DNA of 64,000 nucleotides, taken from Nonomuraea dietziae. GTDB lineage: Bacteria; Actinomycetota; Actinomycetes; Streptosporangiales; Streptosporangiaceae. How positions within the stretch are numbered: position 1 is the first letter of the stretch; every line of letters begins with the position of its first letter. Below are positions 24,788 to 34,415 of the stretch, piece by piece. Location: assembly GCF_014195505.1 (NCBI RefSeq), contig NZ_JACIBV010000001.1:1798001-1862000 (forward strand), written 5' to 3'. Made by a program: the position numbers and the translations under genes. The notes below the pieces were generated by a model. It was not told the origin of the DNA and did no database searches. It worked only from the letters and a program-made list of their open reading frames with translations.

Positions 24788-25957
24788 ATGACCGACATCC
24801 TCCTGCGCGGCGGCCGTCCGTGGCGGCTGCCCGCGCCGGCCGATCTCCTGGTACGCGACGGCGTCATCGCGCGGGTCGGTCAAGGGCTCGACGCCGACGG
24901 AGCCCGCGTCGTCGACGTCTCGGGCCAGCTCGTGCTGCCCGGCCTGGTCGAGGCCCACTGCCACCTCGACAAGACCCTGTACGGCGGAGCCTGGGTCCCG
25001 CACTCGGCCGACGACACGCTCACCGGCCGCATGTCCAACGACCTGGGGCGTAGGGCGGAGCTCGGAGTGCCGAGCGTCGAGCGGATCACCGCGCTGCTCG
25101 AGCGGATGAGCTCCTTCGGCACCACCCACGTCCGCACGCACACCGACATCGACCCCGCGGTGGGGCTGCGCGGTGTGGAAGCGGTCGGCGAGGCCGCGGC
25201 GGCGCTGAGCGACCGGGTCTCGGTACGCCAGGTCGCCTTCCCCCAGCACGGGCTGCTGACCAACCCGGGCACGGCCGAACTGCTGGAGGAGGCGCTCAAG
25301 AGCGGCGTCGAAGCGATCGGCGGCATCGACCCCGCGGGCATCGACCGCGACCCGGTGCGCCACCTCGACACCGTCTTCGAGCTGGCCTCCCGCTACGGAG
25401 CCGCCGTCGACATCCACCTGCACGACGGCGGCACGCTGGGCGCGTGGGAGCTGGAGCTGATCATCGAACGCACGGCGGCGCTCGGCCTCGGCGGGCGGGT
25501 CACGGTCAGCCACGCCTACGCGCTGGGCCAGATCGACGGGGCCCACCAGGACCGCCTGGCGAAGGGCCTGGCCGAGGCGGGCGTGGCGGTGGCCACGGCG
25601 GCCGTCTACAGCTTCCCCGTGCCGCCGGTCAGGAAGCTGCGCGAGGCCGGCGTCACCGTGGCGTGCGGCCACGACGGCATCCGCGACCTGTGGGGCCCCT
25701 ACGGCAGCGGCGACATGCTGGAGCGGGCGATGCACCTGGCCTACCGCAGCACCTTCCGCGCCGACGCCGACATCGAGCTCGCGCTGGAGGCGGCCACCTA
25801 TGGCGGAGCCCGGGCGCTGAACCTGCCCGGCTACGGGCTGTCGGTCGGCGACCAGGCCGACCTCGTGGTCGTCCCCGTGGGCGGCGCCGCCGAGGCGGTG
25901 GTCACCCATCCGCCGCGCTCACTGGTGATGAAGCGCGGCGTGCCGCTGCCCGCATGA
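24788..25957 (+). CDS. Cytosine deaminase-like amidohydrolase
   Basis: About 389 aa. The pattern is that of CodA/AtzC-related deaminases: the metal motif EAHCHLDKTL, HVRTHTDIDP, VDIHLHDGG with a metal His, VTVSHAYALGQ, and the Asp in VACGHDGIRDLWGPYG. Residues expected for a mononuclear metal hydrolase acting on a ring C-N bond are present. Substrate could be cytosine, isoguanine, creatinine or another N-heterocycle. No transporter is attached. The ATG lies 64 bp after the glycosyltransferase, separated by an inverted repeat, so it may have its own promoter. Confidence 0.82.
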   Translation: MTDILLRGGRPWRLPAPADLLVRDGVIARVGQGLDADGARVVDVSGQLVLPGLVEAHCHLDKTLYGGAWVPHSADDTLTGRMSNDLGRRAELGVPSVERITALLERMSSFGTTHVRTHTDIDPAVGLRGVEAVGEAAAALSDRVSVRQVAFPQHGLLTNPGTAELLEEALKSGVEAIGGIDPAGIDRDPVRHLDTVFELASRYGAAVDIHLHDGGTLGAWELELIIERTAALGLGGRVTVSHAYALGQIDGAHQDRLAKGLAEAGVAVATAAVYSFPVPPVRKLREAGVTVACGHDGIRDLWGPYGSGDMLERAMHLAYRSTFRADADIELALEAATYGGARALNLPGYGLSVGDQADLVVVPVGGAAEAVVTHPPRSLVMKRGVPLPA

Positions 25958-26069
25958 CAGATGGAGGAGAGCGCGCCTGGGCGCCCAGCAGGACCGTGGG
26001 CCGCCCACGACGCCCCTTCACCGACGTCGACCAGCGTGCCGGGGCCGTCCTCGCCGCCTGTCCGCGGGT

Positions 26070-26774
26070 TCAGGGTGTCACGACCTCCAGGTCTCCCGAG
26101 TCGCTGGACAGCTCGATCGAACGCGGGGCCGAGGGGGCGCTCGCGGCCTTGATGTCCTTGGTGCCGGAGTCCGTCTGAGCCACGATGTTGTACGGCCCCC
26201 GCGGCACGTGGATGACGGTCCTACCTGAATCCGTGGTGGTCGTGACCTGGTCGGGCCGCCCGGCGAAGGCCAGGTTCATGTCACCGGAGTCGGTCCGCGT
26301 GACGACCCGCCGGCCCGTCAGCCCGGCGGCCTCGATCGCCCCTGAGTCGGTGGTGGCCTCCACCTCGCCCGACAGGTTCTTCAGCGTCAGGCCCCCCGAG
26401 TCGGAGCCCACCTTGACGCGCAGTCCCTCGGGTACCTCCACCTGGTAGCTCACGTCGCAGGAGGTGCCGATGGCGGCCCACCCCCACGTGGTGGGACAGG
26501 CGAAGGTCAGCTCCAGCGTGTCACCCTGCACCTTGTGGCTGGACTCCGGCTTGTTCTTGAGCCAGGTCCGCCGCTCCGTCACGCGGATCCCCCTGCGATC
26601 CGACTGAACCACTTCGACGGTCCCTGAGTCGGCTTCGACGTGCAGCGCCGCCACCTTGTCGGTGACGTCGTACGACACGACCTCCTCATCCAGCGAGCCG
26701 CCGGTGCCGCACCCCGCCAACACCGCCACGAGCCCGAGCAGGCCCGCGGTCACCGCCGTTCTCTGCGTCTTCAT
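26070..26774 (-). CDS. Lipoprotein of the DUF4097 type with repeated DSG motifs
   Basis: About 234 aa. A lipoprotein signal ends in the lipobox LAGC, so the mature protein is anchored outside the membrane. The remainder is beta-rich and has Asp-Ser-Gly seven times at roughly 20-30 residue intervals (EADSGT, GSDSGG, TTDSGA, RTDSGD, TTDSGR, QTDSGT, SSDSGD), the periodic pattern of DUF4097 beta-solenoid-like proteins. Function of the family is poorly known; cell-surface or adhesin-like roles are often proposed. ATG 26774 was preferred over TTG 26783 because it gives a compact signal peptide. Convergent with the amidohydrolase. Confidence 0.72.
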   Translation of the reverse strand: MKTQRTAVTAGLLGLVAVLAGCGTGGSLDEEVVSYDVTDKVAALHVEADSGTVEVVQSDRRGIRVTERRTWLKNKPESSHKVQGDTLELTFACPTTWGWAAIGTSCDVSYQVEVPEGLRVKVGSDSGGLTLKNLSGEVEATTDSGAIEAAGLTGRRVVTRTDSGDMNLAFAGRPDQVTTTTDSGRTVIHVPRGPYNIVAQTDSGTKDIKAASAPSAPRSIELSSDSGDLEVVTP

Positions 26775-26843
26775 GATGTCCAATTCTGAGTGATCCGGCC
26801 TGGTCGCCTGGAACGGTTCCTGCGGTGAGACCCCGCGCCTCCA

Positions 26844-28037
26844 TCAGGCGGCGGCGAACTCCTCGGCCACCTGCGGCAGGGCCCTGCGCACCGACATGTT
26901 GTGGTCGACGTCGCCGACGTCGGTGAGGCTCTGGGTGGCGCCCCTGGCCTTCAGCTGCCGCTGGCAGTACAGCGCGTTGTCGAAGGAGACGTCGGCGTCG
27001 CCCTTGCCGTGGAAGATGTGCACCGGCACGGCCGGCTTCCAGTCGCAGGTGGAGTCGAGCGCGGTGAGCAGCTGCTCGAGCCTTCCCGTGGGCTCGCGCA
27101 CCTTCTGCAGGAACGCCTCGGTGAACAGCTTCGCCGACGTGGGCGGCAGCGCCTGGGCGATCTCCTGCGGCTTGTGATCGCCGTCGAAGAGCTCCTCGAC
27201 CTGCTGGTCGTACGGCTCGCGGAACGCCTCCGCCGGGGAGTCGTAGATGCCGGTGAACCGGTCGGCGGCGATCGCGAAGTAGGCCAGATACAGCGAAGCC
27301 ATCCGGATCCTGTCATCGGCGGCGGCCGCCTCGAAGGCGCTCAGGTGGTACGGCCCTGCGATCGGCGCCAGCGCTCCCAGCCTGAAGTAGGAGTCCTCCC
27401 CCTGCTGCAGCGCCCTGCCCACCATCATGGTCGCCGGCCCACCCTGGGAGAACCCGCTGATCAGCACCCGCCGGTCCAGCCGTCGATCACTCCTGGCGGC
27501 GAAGGCCCTGGTCGCGCGCAGGGCGTCCACCGGAGCCGACACCGTGGCGCGCGGGTAGCCGTACGGGTGGTGGCCCGGCCCCTTCCCGAGCCCGAGGTAG
27601 TCGGGCGCCGACACCGCCTGCCCGGTCGAGGCGAACAGCAACGCCGCGGCCCGGTCGGTGGCGGCCGGGTTCATCGAGGCCACGTCACCCCGGTAGACCG
27701 TGGTGCCGTGCAGCCAGGAGACGACCCGCAGGTTGCGTTCGCCGTTGTCAGGAAGGGCGACAAGCTGGCTGGCCGTGGTCGGCCTGCCGTACGGATCAAC
27801 GGTGGTGTGAACGACCCGGTAGGCCCGCACGCCGTACGTGGCCTGAGCAGGGTCCAGGCCGGCCGCCTTGAGCCGCTCGGCCACCTGCTTCTTGTCGAGC
27901 TTCTCCACCTGGGTGGCGGAGACCACCGTGCCGCGGGCCGAGGGCGCGGTCCGGGCAGAGGCGCTCGCCGCCACCGGGGCGGTCGAGAGGCAGACAAGCG
28001 CCAGCGCGCCGGACATCATCAGCCGTGCGAAGTTCAT
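26844..28037 (-). CDS. Secreted alpha/beta hydrolase, secretory lipase/esterase type
   Basis: About 397 aa from ATG 28037. The signal peptide is MNFARLMMSGALALVCLST with a cleavage site near AASA. The nucleophile elbow is SGFSQGGPA, the acid lies in HGKGDADVSF and the His in VGDVDHNMS. The HG of the oxyanion hole appears in SWLHGTTVYRG. The long insert with FREPYDQQVEELFDG resembles the lid of fungal/actinomycete secretory lipases. It probably hydrolyses esters outside the cell. The frame stays open upstream to 28355, but that part has no signal peptide and was left out. About 290 bp separate it from the next, divergent gene. Confidence 0.82.
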   Translation of the reverse strand: MNFARLMMSGALALVCLSTAPVAASASARTAPSARGTVVSATQVEKLDKKQVAERLKAAGLDPAQATYGVRAYRVVHTTVDPYGRPTTASQLVALPDNGERNLRVVSWLHGTTVYRGDVASMNPAATDRAAALLFASTGQAVSAPDYLGLGKGPGHHPYGYPRATVSAPVDALRATRAFAARSDRRLDRRVLISGFSQGGPATMMVGRALQQGEDSYFRLGALAPIAGPYHLSAFEAAAADDRIRMASLYLAYFAIAADRFTGIYDSPAEAFREPYDQQVEELFDGDHKPQEIAQALPPTSAKLFTEAFLQKVREPTGRLEQLLTALDSTCDWKPAVPVHIFHGKGDADVSFDNALYCQRQLKARGATQSLTDVGDVDHNMSVRRALPQVAEEFAAA

Positions 28038-28330
28038 GGGGAAGACTCTAGGAACCGTTGTGAGCCGCGACATTGCCGTTGGCAGGCCACTCGTTGGTAG
28101 TGCCTGCCCCACCCCTACTGGAAGTCCCCGAGACCGCGGTGCCCGCCTCCGCCCATCGGCCCAGGACCGCCCGCCACTCGCCACGGTCCCGCACGAGCGG
28201 GTCCACAGCGAGCGAGCTGATTCCGAAAGTGGCGTCCCATCCTGTGGGAAGCAGGGCCTGTGCCGGGTTCGGATCTTTGGTGGCGGCCGATCTCGGCTGA
28301 CTGTCGGTACGGCCTGCCACCATGGCCCGC

Positions 28331-28983
28331 ATGACGACAACCGATCCCTTGGCACCGTTCCAGTGGCTCAACGTGTCCGAGAACGACGGCGGCGGCGGCC
28401 CACTGGGCGTGATCTTCAGCGTGGCCTTCTTTAGTGGGCTCGACCCTGCGGAGGTGGTGCGCCGCTTCGGCCGTGGTGAGGACTCCGGCCAGGAGTCGGA
28501 CTTCGACGGCCTCGACGACAAAGCCTACGAGTTCGTCAGCGAGACGGACGGCGGGGATGGCGGCGGCTACGTGGGCGTCTTCCAGGCCGGCGAGTGGTGC
28601 GTGGCCATCGAGCCTACGGCTGGATGGCCACCGACCACGAGGTGGTGAGCAGGCTGTCGCGGGGCTGCGAGGTGCTGGCGGTCACCCGGCACGACTACGC
28701 CGCTGAGCACAGCTTCGAGTACGCGATCGACGGCGCGCGCGTCACCGGCTACCCGCTGCGGCACCCGTACGAGCGTTACGGCTCCGACCCCGACCGGCTC
28801 AACGGCTTCATGCGGGAGCTGGGCATGGTGCTGGACAAGCCGGAGGACGACGCGACGTGGGAGGACAACTACGACAACGCCGTGCCAAGGGGCTTCGCCC
28901 TGGCGGCGAAGGTCACCGGGGTGTCGTTCACGCCGGACATGCTCGGCCGCCCGATGCTCGTGGGGCCTATCAAGGAAAGATGA
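28331..28983 (+). pseudogene. DUF6461-like hypothetical protein with a frameshift
   Basis: Two adjacent frames together make one protein of about 217 aa. The first (MTTTDPLAPFQWLNVSEND to GEWCVAIEP) and the second (YGWMATDHEVVSRLSRGCEV to VTGVSFTPDML) follow the order of DUF6461 proteins, common in actinomycetes and of unknown role. One base is missing at about 28610-28614: GAG CC must become GAG CCN before TAC GGC TGG. Coding quality is equal on both sides. Either a fresh mutation or a base error. The start may also be ATG 28322. Nothing in the surroundings indicates function. Confidence 0.7.
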
Positions 28984-29110
28984 TGGTCCTGTGGCCGTCC
29001 AGTGCCACCTGACCGCCCTGGCCGGCGCGACACGATCCTGCGCTGGACGACGACTTGTCGAACGGCCACGGTCTGACGCCGAACCTTCCGCCCACCGACA
29101 GGAGCATCCG

Positions 29111-29512
29111 ATGACCGGCACCATCGACAAGATCGCGTGGATCCACGTGGCAGACGGCAAGATCCTCAGCACCCGCTCACGCGGTAAAGATGTCTATTAC
29201 ATCCCCGGCGGCAAGCGCGAACCCGGCGAAACCGACCTCGACACCCTCACCCGTGAGATCGACGAGGAGCTCGCGATCACCATCCTCCCCGCCACCGCCA
29301 GGCACATCGGCACCTACCAGGCCCAGGCACACGGTCACACCGACGGCGTCACCGTGCGGATGACCTGCTACACCGCCGAGTACCACGGAACACCCACACC
29401 CAGCGCCGAGATCGAGGAACTCATCTGGCTGTCCTACACCGACCGCGAGCGCGTGTCCCCTGTCGACCAGATCATCTTCGACCACCTGCACCAGAGCGGA
29501 CAGCTCTGCTGA
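29111..29512 (+). CDS. NUDIX hydrolase
   Basis: About 133 aa. The NUDIX box is intact: GGKREPGETDLDTL followed by REIDEEL, matching G-x5-E-x7-REUxEExGU. These enzymes cleave nucleoside diphosphates linked to another group, with Mg2+ on the box glutamates; the substrate cannot be predicted here. GGAG stands seven bases before ATG 29111, so the longer frame from 28991 was rejected. It stands alone, 127 bp after the DUF6461 gene. Confidence 0.9.
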   Translation: MTGTIDKIAWIHVADGKILSTRSRGKDVYYIPGGKREPGETDLDTLTREIDEELAITILPATARHIGTYQAQAHGHTDGVTVRMTCYTAEYHGTPTPSAEIEELIWLSYTDRERVSPVDQIIFDHLHQSGQLC

Positions 29513-29656
29513 CTCCGCTGCCGGTCCGCCTCCCAGCGCTCGACGCGGCGGATGCGGCGAGGACGGCATGCGCATGGATTGACCGTGCGATCCGCATGGC
29601 CGATCGGTGACATCGCGAGGGTGGGGCTTGCGCCAGGGCGCCAGCACGCTGGGCGC

Positions 29657-30223
29657 ATGGACAACACCGCTCCCAGCCGCACACGACTGACCGTCGTGCT
29701 GCGCCGCTGGCCCACCGCGCTGGCCGCCGGAATCGCGTTTCTCAGCCTGGGCGGAGGTGGCTCCGACCAGGGCGTCGCCGCGCTCGGGAACGCGCTGATG
29801 CTGCTGCCCCTGCTGTACCTGATCGTCGCCAAGCTACGGCGACGCCAGGCGTCATGGCCGGTGCTCGCCGCCCTGGTCGTGCCCTTCGTCCTCCTGCGAG
29901 CGCTGGACGTGATGCCGCCCTCCGCCTTCTTCTCCGCCGTCGCGCTGGCGGTCCTGGTCTGGGGCGCCGTCGACGGGCAGTTGCACAGGCCGGGGCCGTT
30001 CAGGACGCAGGCTCTGGGGATGGCCGCATTCGGCGCGCTCGCGCTGGCCGGGCTGATCGTGGATCCGGACCTGGGCCGCTACCTGGTGGCGGCGGGCTGG
30101 CTCTTCCACGGCGTCTGGGACTTCGTCCACCTCAAGCTCGACAAGGTCGTGGCCCGCTCGTACGCCGAGTGGTGCGGCGTCTTCGACGTCCTGATCGCCG
30201 CCCAGCTGGTGTTCATGCTGTGA
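29657..30223 (+). CDS. Small integral membrane protein, unknown
   Basis: About 188 aa with six hydrophobic segments (ALAAGIAFLSLGGGG, ALMLLPLLYLIVA, WPVLAALVVPFVLL, FFSAVALAVLVWGAV, LGMAAFGALALAGLIV, and the C-terminal VFDVLIAAQLVFML). The motif WLFHGVWDFVHLKLDKVV before the last helix carries His, Asp and His and may bind metal or ligand. I do not recognise a named family. Its last 11 bp overlap the convergent NmrA-like gene. Confidence 0.7.
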   Translation: MDNTAPSRTRLTVVLRRWPTALAAGIAFLSLGGGGSDQGVAALGNALMLLPLLYLIVAKLRRRQASWPVLAALVVPFVLLRALDVMPPSAFFSAVALAVLVWGAVDGQLHRPGPFRTQALGMAAFGALALAGLIVDPDLGRYLVAAGWLFHGVWDFVHLKLDKVVARSYAEWCGVFDVLIAAQLVFML

Positions 30224-31106
30224 CCGCCGCTCCCCCGCCGGTGAACAGCGCCTCGATCTGGCCGGCGCCGCCCCGCTGGAGCCAGGTCTCGAAGTCCAGC
30301 AGGCCGGGGTGGCGTTCGCGCAGCGCCGCGATGTCGGCTCGCCACAGGCCACGGCCTCCGGGGAAGGTGCGCTCCACCGCACCCAGGCCGAGGCCGTCGA
30401 CGGCGACCTGCCGGTAGGTGATCTGCCGCCCGAGGCTCCGGCTGATGAGCTCCACGGCCTGCTCGGGCGTCAGCTCGTCGCCCGCGATCTCGACGGCCTG
30501 CCCGATGTAGTCCTGGGGGTGGGTGAAGGCCAGGCGGGAGAAGACGCCGATGTCGGCGACGGCGATGAGCTGCACGGGCGTGTCGGGATCGAACAGGTGC
30601 CTGAGCTCGCCGTCGACGATGCCGCCGACAGGCAGCCCCGGAATGGTGTGGTTCTCCATGAACCTGACCGGACGCAGGATCGTCGCGGGCAGGCCGAGCG
30701 CGCGAATGTGCTGCTCGATCCGCCACTTGCTCTCCCAGTACGGGATGCCGGTCCCGCGCTCGGCGCCGCCGACCGAGGCGAACACGAAGTGGGAGACGCC
30801 GGCCGCCGCGGCGGCGTCGACGAGGGCGCGGCCCCTGCGGACCTCCCGCTCGACCTCCAGGTCGTCGGGCGTGACGCCGAAGACGCCGTGGACGCCGGCG
30901 ACGGCCTCGGCGAGAGAGCCGGGGTCGTCGAGGTTTCCCGCGCGCAGTTCCGCGCCTTCCGCCTCCAGCGCCTTGGCCGCTGGAGCGTCGGGGTCGCGAA
31001 CGAGGGCGCGCACGGGCCAGCCCGCCTCCAGGAGCCGGGCGGCGGTGGCGCCGCCCTGGCGGCCGGTCGCGCCGGTCACGAGGATGGGCTTGTCGGGGCT
31101 GATCAC
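30213..31106 (-). CDS. NmrA-like NAD(P)-binding protein
   Basis: About 297 aa. The N-terminal dinucleotide site is [19 protein letters not shown]. The redox-sensor family pattern continues with RALVRDPDAPAAKAL, VFASVGG and YWESKWRIEQHIR, where the SDR catalytic Tyr is replaced by the atypical NmrA arrangement. Members act as NADPH-dependent reductases or as redox sensors. Divergent from a TetR regulator with an AT-rich shared promoter region of 86 bp, which suggests that the regulator represses it. Confidence 0.83.
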   Translation of the reverse strand: MISPDKPILVTGATGRQGGATAARLLEAGWPVRALVRDPDAPAAKALEAEGAELRAGNLDDPGSLAEAVAGVHGVFGVTPDDLEVEREVRRGRALVDAAAAAGVSHFVFASVGGAERGTGIPYWESKWRIEQHIRALGLPATILRPVRFMENHTIPGLPVGGIVDGELRHLFDPDTPVQLIAVADIGVFSRLAFTHPQDYIGQAVEIAGDELTPEQAVELISRSLGRQITYRQVAVDGLGLGAVERTFPGGRGLWRADIAALRERHPGLLDFETWLQRGGAGQIEALFTGGGAAVTA

Positions 31107-31140
31107 AGGGCTCCTCCTGAGCGCAGAGTAAACTGAGGCT

Positions 31141-31168
31141 GTCTCGAGAAATATATTGAGAGAGTCTC
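31141..31168. promoter_or_regulatory. AT-rich divergent promoter/operator of NmrA-like and TetR genes
   Basis: GTCTC occurs at 31141-31145 and again at 31164-31168, flanking GAGA-type half-sites and the palindromic core AATATATT (31150-31157). The AT content is exceptional for this window and could supply -10 boxes in both directions. TetR-family regulators commonly bind such shared sites; binding here is inferred. Confidence 0.5.
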
Positions 31169-31192
31169 AACTTAGCAATCCCTGGAGCGCCC

Positions 31193-31789
31193 ATGTCGAC
31201 CACAGGCCCCGCGCCGCAGCGCCGGATGCGCGCCGACGCCCGCCGCAACTACGAACGACTGCTCGCCGCGGCGGCGACGGTCTTCGCCGAGCACGGTGTC
31301 GACGCGTCGCTGGAGGACATCGCCAGGCGGGCAGGGGTGGCGAACGGCACGCTCTACGGCCACTTCCCCACCCGGCAGGCCCTTCTGGAGGCGCTGCTGC
31401 GCGACCGCATGGACGCGCTGACCGCCACGGCGCGCGACCTGCTCGACCACCCGTCGGCGCACGAGGCGCTCGTCATCTGGGCGCGGGCGGCGATGGCGCA
31501 CACCACGACCTACCGGGGGCTGGTCACCGCACTGATGCGCAGCATCAAGGACGAGAGCTCCGAACTGCACGCCGCCTGCCGGGCCGTCCTCGTGGGCGGC
31601 GAGCAGTTGCTCACCCGCGCGCAGGCCGCCGGGACCGTACGAGAGGACGCCACGGCCGCGGACCTGTACGCCATGATCAACGCGGTGGCGTGGGCGGGCG
31701 AGCAGACCACGCCCGCCCAGGGCGAGCGCCTGCTGACCTTCAGCATCGACGGGCTGCACCCCTCCCGCAGCCGGGAGCACTCGTCCTGA
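31193..31789 (+). CDS. TetR-family regulator
   Basis: About 198 aa. HTH region: RRNYERLLAAAATVFAEHG, then ASLEDIARRAGVANGTLYGH, then FPTRQALLEALL. The C-terminal part (MAHTTTYRGLVTALMRSIKD) matches the SbtR-like C-terminal domain seen in many actinomycete TetR proteins. Divergent from the NmrA-like reductase; likely autoregulated through the AT-rich region between them. Confidence 0.9.
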   Translation: MSTTGPAPQRRMRADARRNYERLLAAAATVFAEHGVDASLEDIARRAGVANGTLYGHFPTRQALLEALLRDRMDALTATARDLLDHPSAHEALVIWARAAMAHTTTYRGLVTALMRSIKDESSELHAACRAVLVGGEQLLTRAQAAGTVREDATAADLYAMINAVAWAGEQTTPAQGERLLTFSIDGLHPSRSREHSS

Positions 31790-31828
31790 TCGATGCACCT
31801 GAAGAGCCAACGCCCTTGATGTACTTGT

Positions 31829-31849
31829 GCCACTGAGTGGCGCTATATT
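31829..31849 (+). promoter_or_regulatory. Palindromic operator and -10 box before the oxidoreductase
   Basis: GCCACT-G-AGTGGC (31829-31841) is a perfect inverted repeat with a one-base centre. It is followed after two bases by TATATT (31844-31849), a good -10 box. A TTGTGC at 31825-31830 is too close for a standard -35. A repressor on the palindrome would block this promoter, possibly the TetR protein just upstream. Confidence 0.5.
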
Positions 31850-31888
31850 GGCGGCTGGCAACCTCGCCTCTTCGAAAGGTGTACGCCG

Positions 31889-32818
<930 letters not shown>

Positions 32819-32874
32819 CCGGCGACCCCCACAAGGAGAGACCTGCGCCATCGCGACCAGGCGGTCCGTTCGGC

Positions 32875-33102
32875 TCAGTCGCGGGAAGCGCGGCGCCGTA
32901 CGATCGCGTCGCTGACATGACGCGCCACGTCGAGCTCGGGCGCCGCCCAGGGGCGCAGGCCGGGGTCCCCCACCTCCGCGGGTTCGACGATTACCTGCGG
33001 CAACGGCTCCTCGTCCAGGCTGGACCGCCATGTCGCCGGGTCCGGCCGCTCGGGCAGGTCCCGGAACCGATCGCTCTGCGCATGATCTCTCATATCTGTC
33101 AT
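32875..33102 (-). CDS. Small acidic/proline-rich hypothetical protein
   Basis: A possible gene of 75 codons from ATG 33102, preceded by a G-rich stretch. The product begins MTDMRDHAQSDRFRDLPERP, has a central Pro/Glu/Val segment (EEPLPQVIVEPAEVGDPG) and ends in a basic helix (VARHVSDAIVRRRASRD). It resembles the short uncharacterised proteins of actinomycetes and has no signal peptide or Cys. The frame stays open far upstream, but that extension crosses an intergenic hairpin and is unconvincing. No family recognised; it could be non-coding. Confidence 0.4.
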   Translation of the reverse strand: MTDMRDHAQSDRFRDLPERPDPATWRSSLDEEPLPQVIVEPAEVGDPGLRPWAAPELDVARHVSDAIVRRRASRD

Positions 33103-33437
33103 TACGCCCCCAACCCCCCATGAAGTTCCCGCCCGAACCGTGCATTCCTCCACACCCACAGGACCCACGCCACGGAGCCGCTCACTCCAGCAGGGCCGGC
33201 GACCCTCGACGGCGCGGGCCCGCACAGGTGCGAGATGAAGCCGCTGCCCGCCGCCGGCATCCCCACCGGCAGGGGGCCTGACCTCTCTGCACGAGGCCGC
33301 CGGAGGTGGCGATGGACGCCGGATGTCCACAGGTGGACGACATCCGGCGGCTCGGGGAGCCGTGACGCCCGGCGGCACCGCCGCGCAGCGGAGGTGCCCG
33401 TCTCGGCGCCCTGGGAGGGTTACGTTCGCACGACGGG
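33103..33437. other. Intergenic region without a recognisable gene
   Basis: 335 bp between the small hypothetical gene and the end of the imine reductase gene. No frame here shows a family motif or an acceptable ribosome site. The one structured element is the hairpin at 33317-33349. Composition is Pro/Arg/Gly-codon-like GC-rich sequence in every frame, as expected of non-coding DNA in this genome. Confidence 0.55.
33317..33349 (-). terminator. Hairpin downstream of the imine reductase gene
   Basis: A perfect 11-bp inverted repeat, CGCCGGATGTC (33317-33327) and GACATCCGGCG (33339-33349). A second, overlapping stem (GTCCAC/GTGGAC, 33325-33338) lies in its loop. It sits about 90 nt beyond the imine reductase stop on the minus strand, consistent with termination; the alternative stems could also mark a regulatory RNA switch. 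Confidence 0.5.
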
Positions 33438-34304
33438 TCAGTTCCCCGCCGGGCGGCGCAGCACCTCGATGATGCTGCCGTAGCTGTCGGAGCCGTGACC
33501 CGCCGCCCTGGCCCGCAGCATGGTGGACCTCAGCAGCTCCGGCAGGGAGTTGTCCACGCCCCGCTCGTGCGCGGCGTGGATGAGGTGTTCGATCGCGGCG
33601 ATCTGGACGTCCACCGTGGCGTCGTCGCCGGGGTAGCGGCCCTCGTCCACCTGGGCGGCGTAGGTCGTGATGAAGTGCGCCACCGCGCCCAGCCAGCGCA
33701 GCGCGATCGGCGTGTAGGCGGTGGCCTCGACCTTGTCCGCGCCGACCACGGCCGTGCCGTGCAGCCAGCCGGTCATGGTGGCCCACATCAGCCCGAGCAG
33801 CGCAGCGTCGTAGAGCGAGGCCACGCCGGGGTCCTCGCCCAGGTGCAGGGGGTCTCCCAGGACCGACAGCACCTCACGACGCGCTTGGAAGACCTCCTCC
33901 GAGCCGCTGTAGAGGAACATCATGTCCTGGCTGCCGACCCCGGGAGGCGTCGTCATGATGGCGCCGTCGAGGTAGCCGATGCCGTGCGAGCGCGCCCACG
34001 CGTCCATCTCCCGCGCCTGCTCGGGAGAGCCGGAGGTGAGATTGACCAGGTGCCTGCCCTCCAGCGAGCCTGTCACGGGCTCCAGCACCCCCCGCACCGC
34101 GTCGTAGTCGAGGACGCAGGCGATCACCACGTCGGCGGCCTCCACCGCCTCCAGCGGCGTGGCGGCCTCGCGCGCTCCCCTCGCCACCAGCGGCGCGGCC
34201 CTGCCCGCCGAGCGATTCCACACCGTCGTCTCCACACCCTTGTCCAGCAGGGCGCCGGCAAGCGCCGACCCCATCGAACCCAGTCCGAGCACGGTCACCC
34301 GCAT
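33438..34304 (-). CDS. NAD(P)-dependent imine reductase-like oxidoreductase
   Basis: About 288 aa from ATG 34304, preceded by GAGGAG. The N-terminal Rossmann fold opens MRVTVLGLGSMGSALAGALL with the NADPH-type loop VWNRSAGRA. The C-terminal helical domain with DGAIMTTPPGVGSQDMM and YDAALLGLMWATMTGWLHG is that of imine reductases of the beta-hydroxyacid dehydrogenase fold. These reduce cyclic imines to amines in secondary metabolism or detoxification. Divergent from the GlxA regulator, a common arrangement for a regulated enzyme. Confidence 0.88.
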   Translation of the reverse strand: MRVTVLGLGSMGSALAGALLDKGVETTVWNRSAGRAAPLVARGAREAATPLEAVEAADVVIACVLDYDAVRGVLEPVTGSLEGRHLVNLTSGSPEQAREMDAWARSHGIGYLDGAIMTTPPGVGSQDMMFLYSGSEEVFQARREVLSVLGDPLHLGEDPGVASLYDAALLGLMWATMTGWLHGTAVVGADKVEATAYTPIALRWLGAVAHFITTYAAQVDEGRYPGDDATVDVQIAAIEHLIHAAHERGVDNSLPELLRSTMLRARAAGHGSDSYGSIIEVLRRPAGN

Positions 34305-34415
34305 GTCACAACTCCTCAGATCTCGACTGCTGGGACCAGCTTCACAGGGGGACATCAGGCCGCGACAGTGACACCGATGACGGCCATCACCAAATTCCTG
34401 CCATACGGTGGGTCC

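Noticed and set aside
25970..25990. Palindrome CTGGGCGCCCAG after the cytosine deaminase-like gene
   Set aside because: Self-complementary GC words of this length arise often in such DNA, and it has no loop or supporting context.
26100..26700. CRISPR-like array suggested by recurring similar segments
   Set aside because: The repetition is at protein level (DSG turns), with no identical direct repeats or spacers.
33103..33786. Extension of the small hypothetical protein upstream to 33786
   Set aside because: It runs through an intergenic hairpin and into the imine reductase gene in another frame, with Arg/Gly-rich filler.
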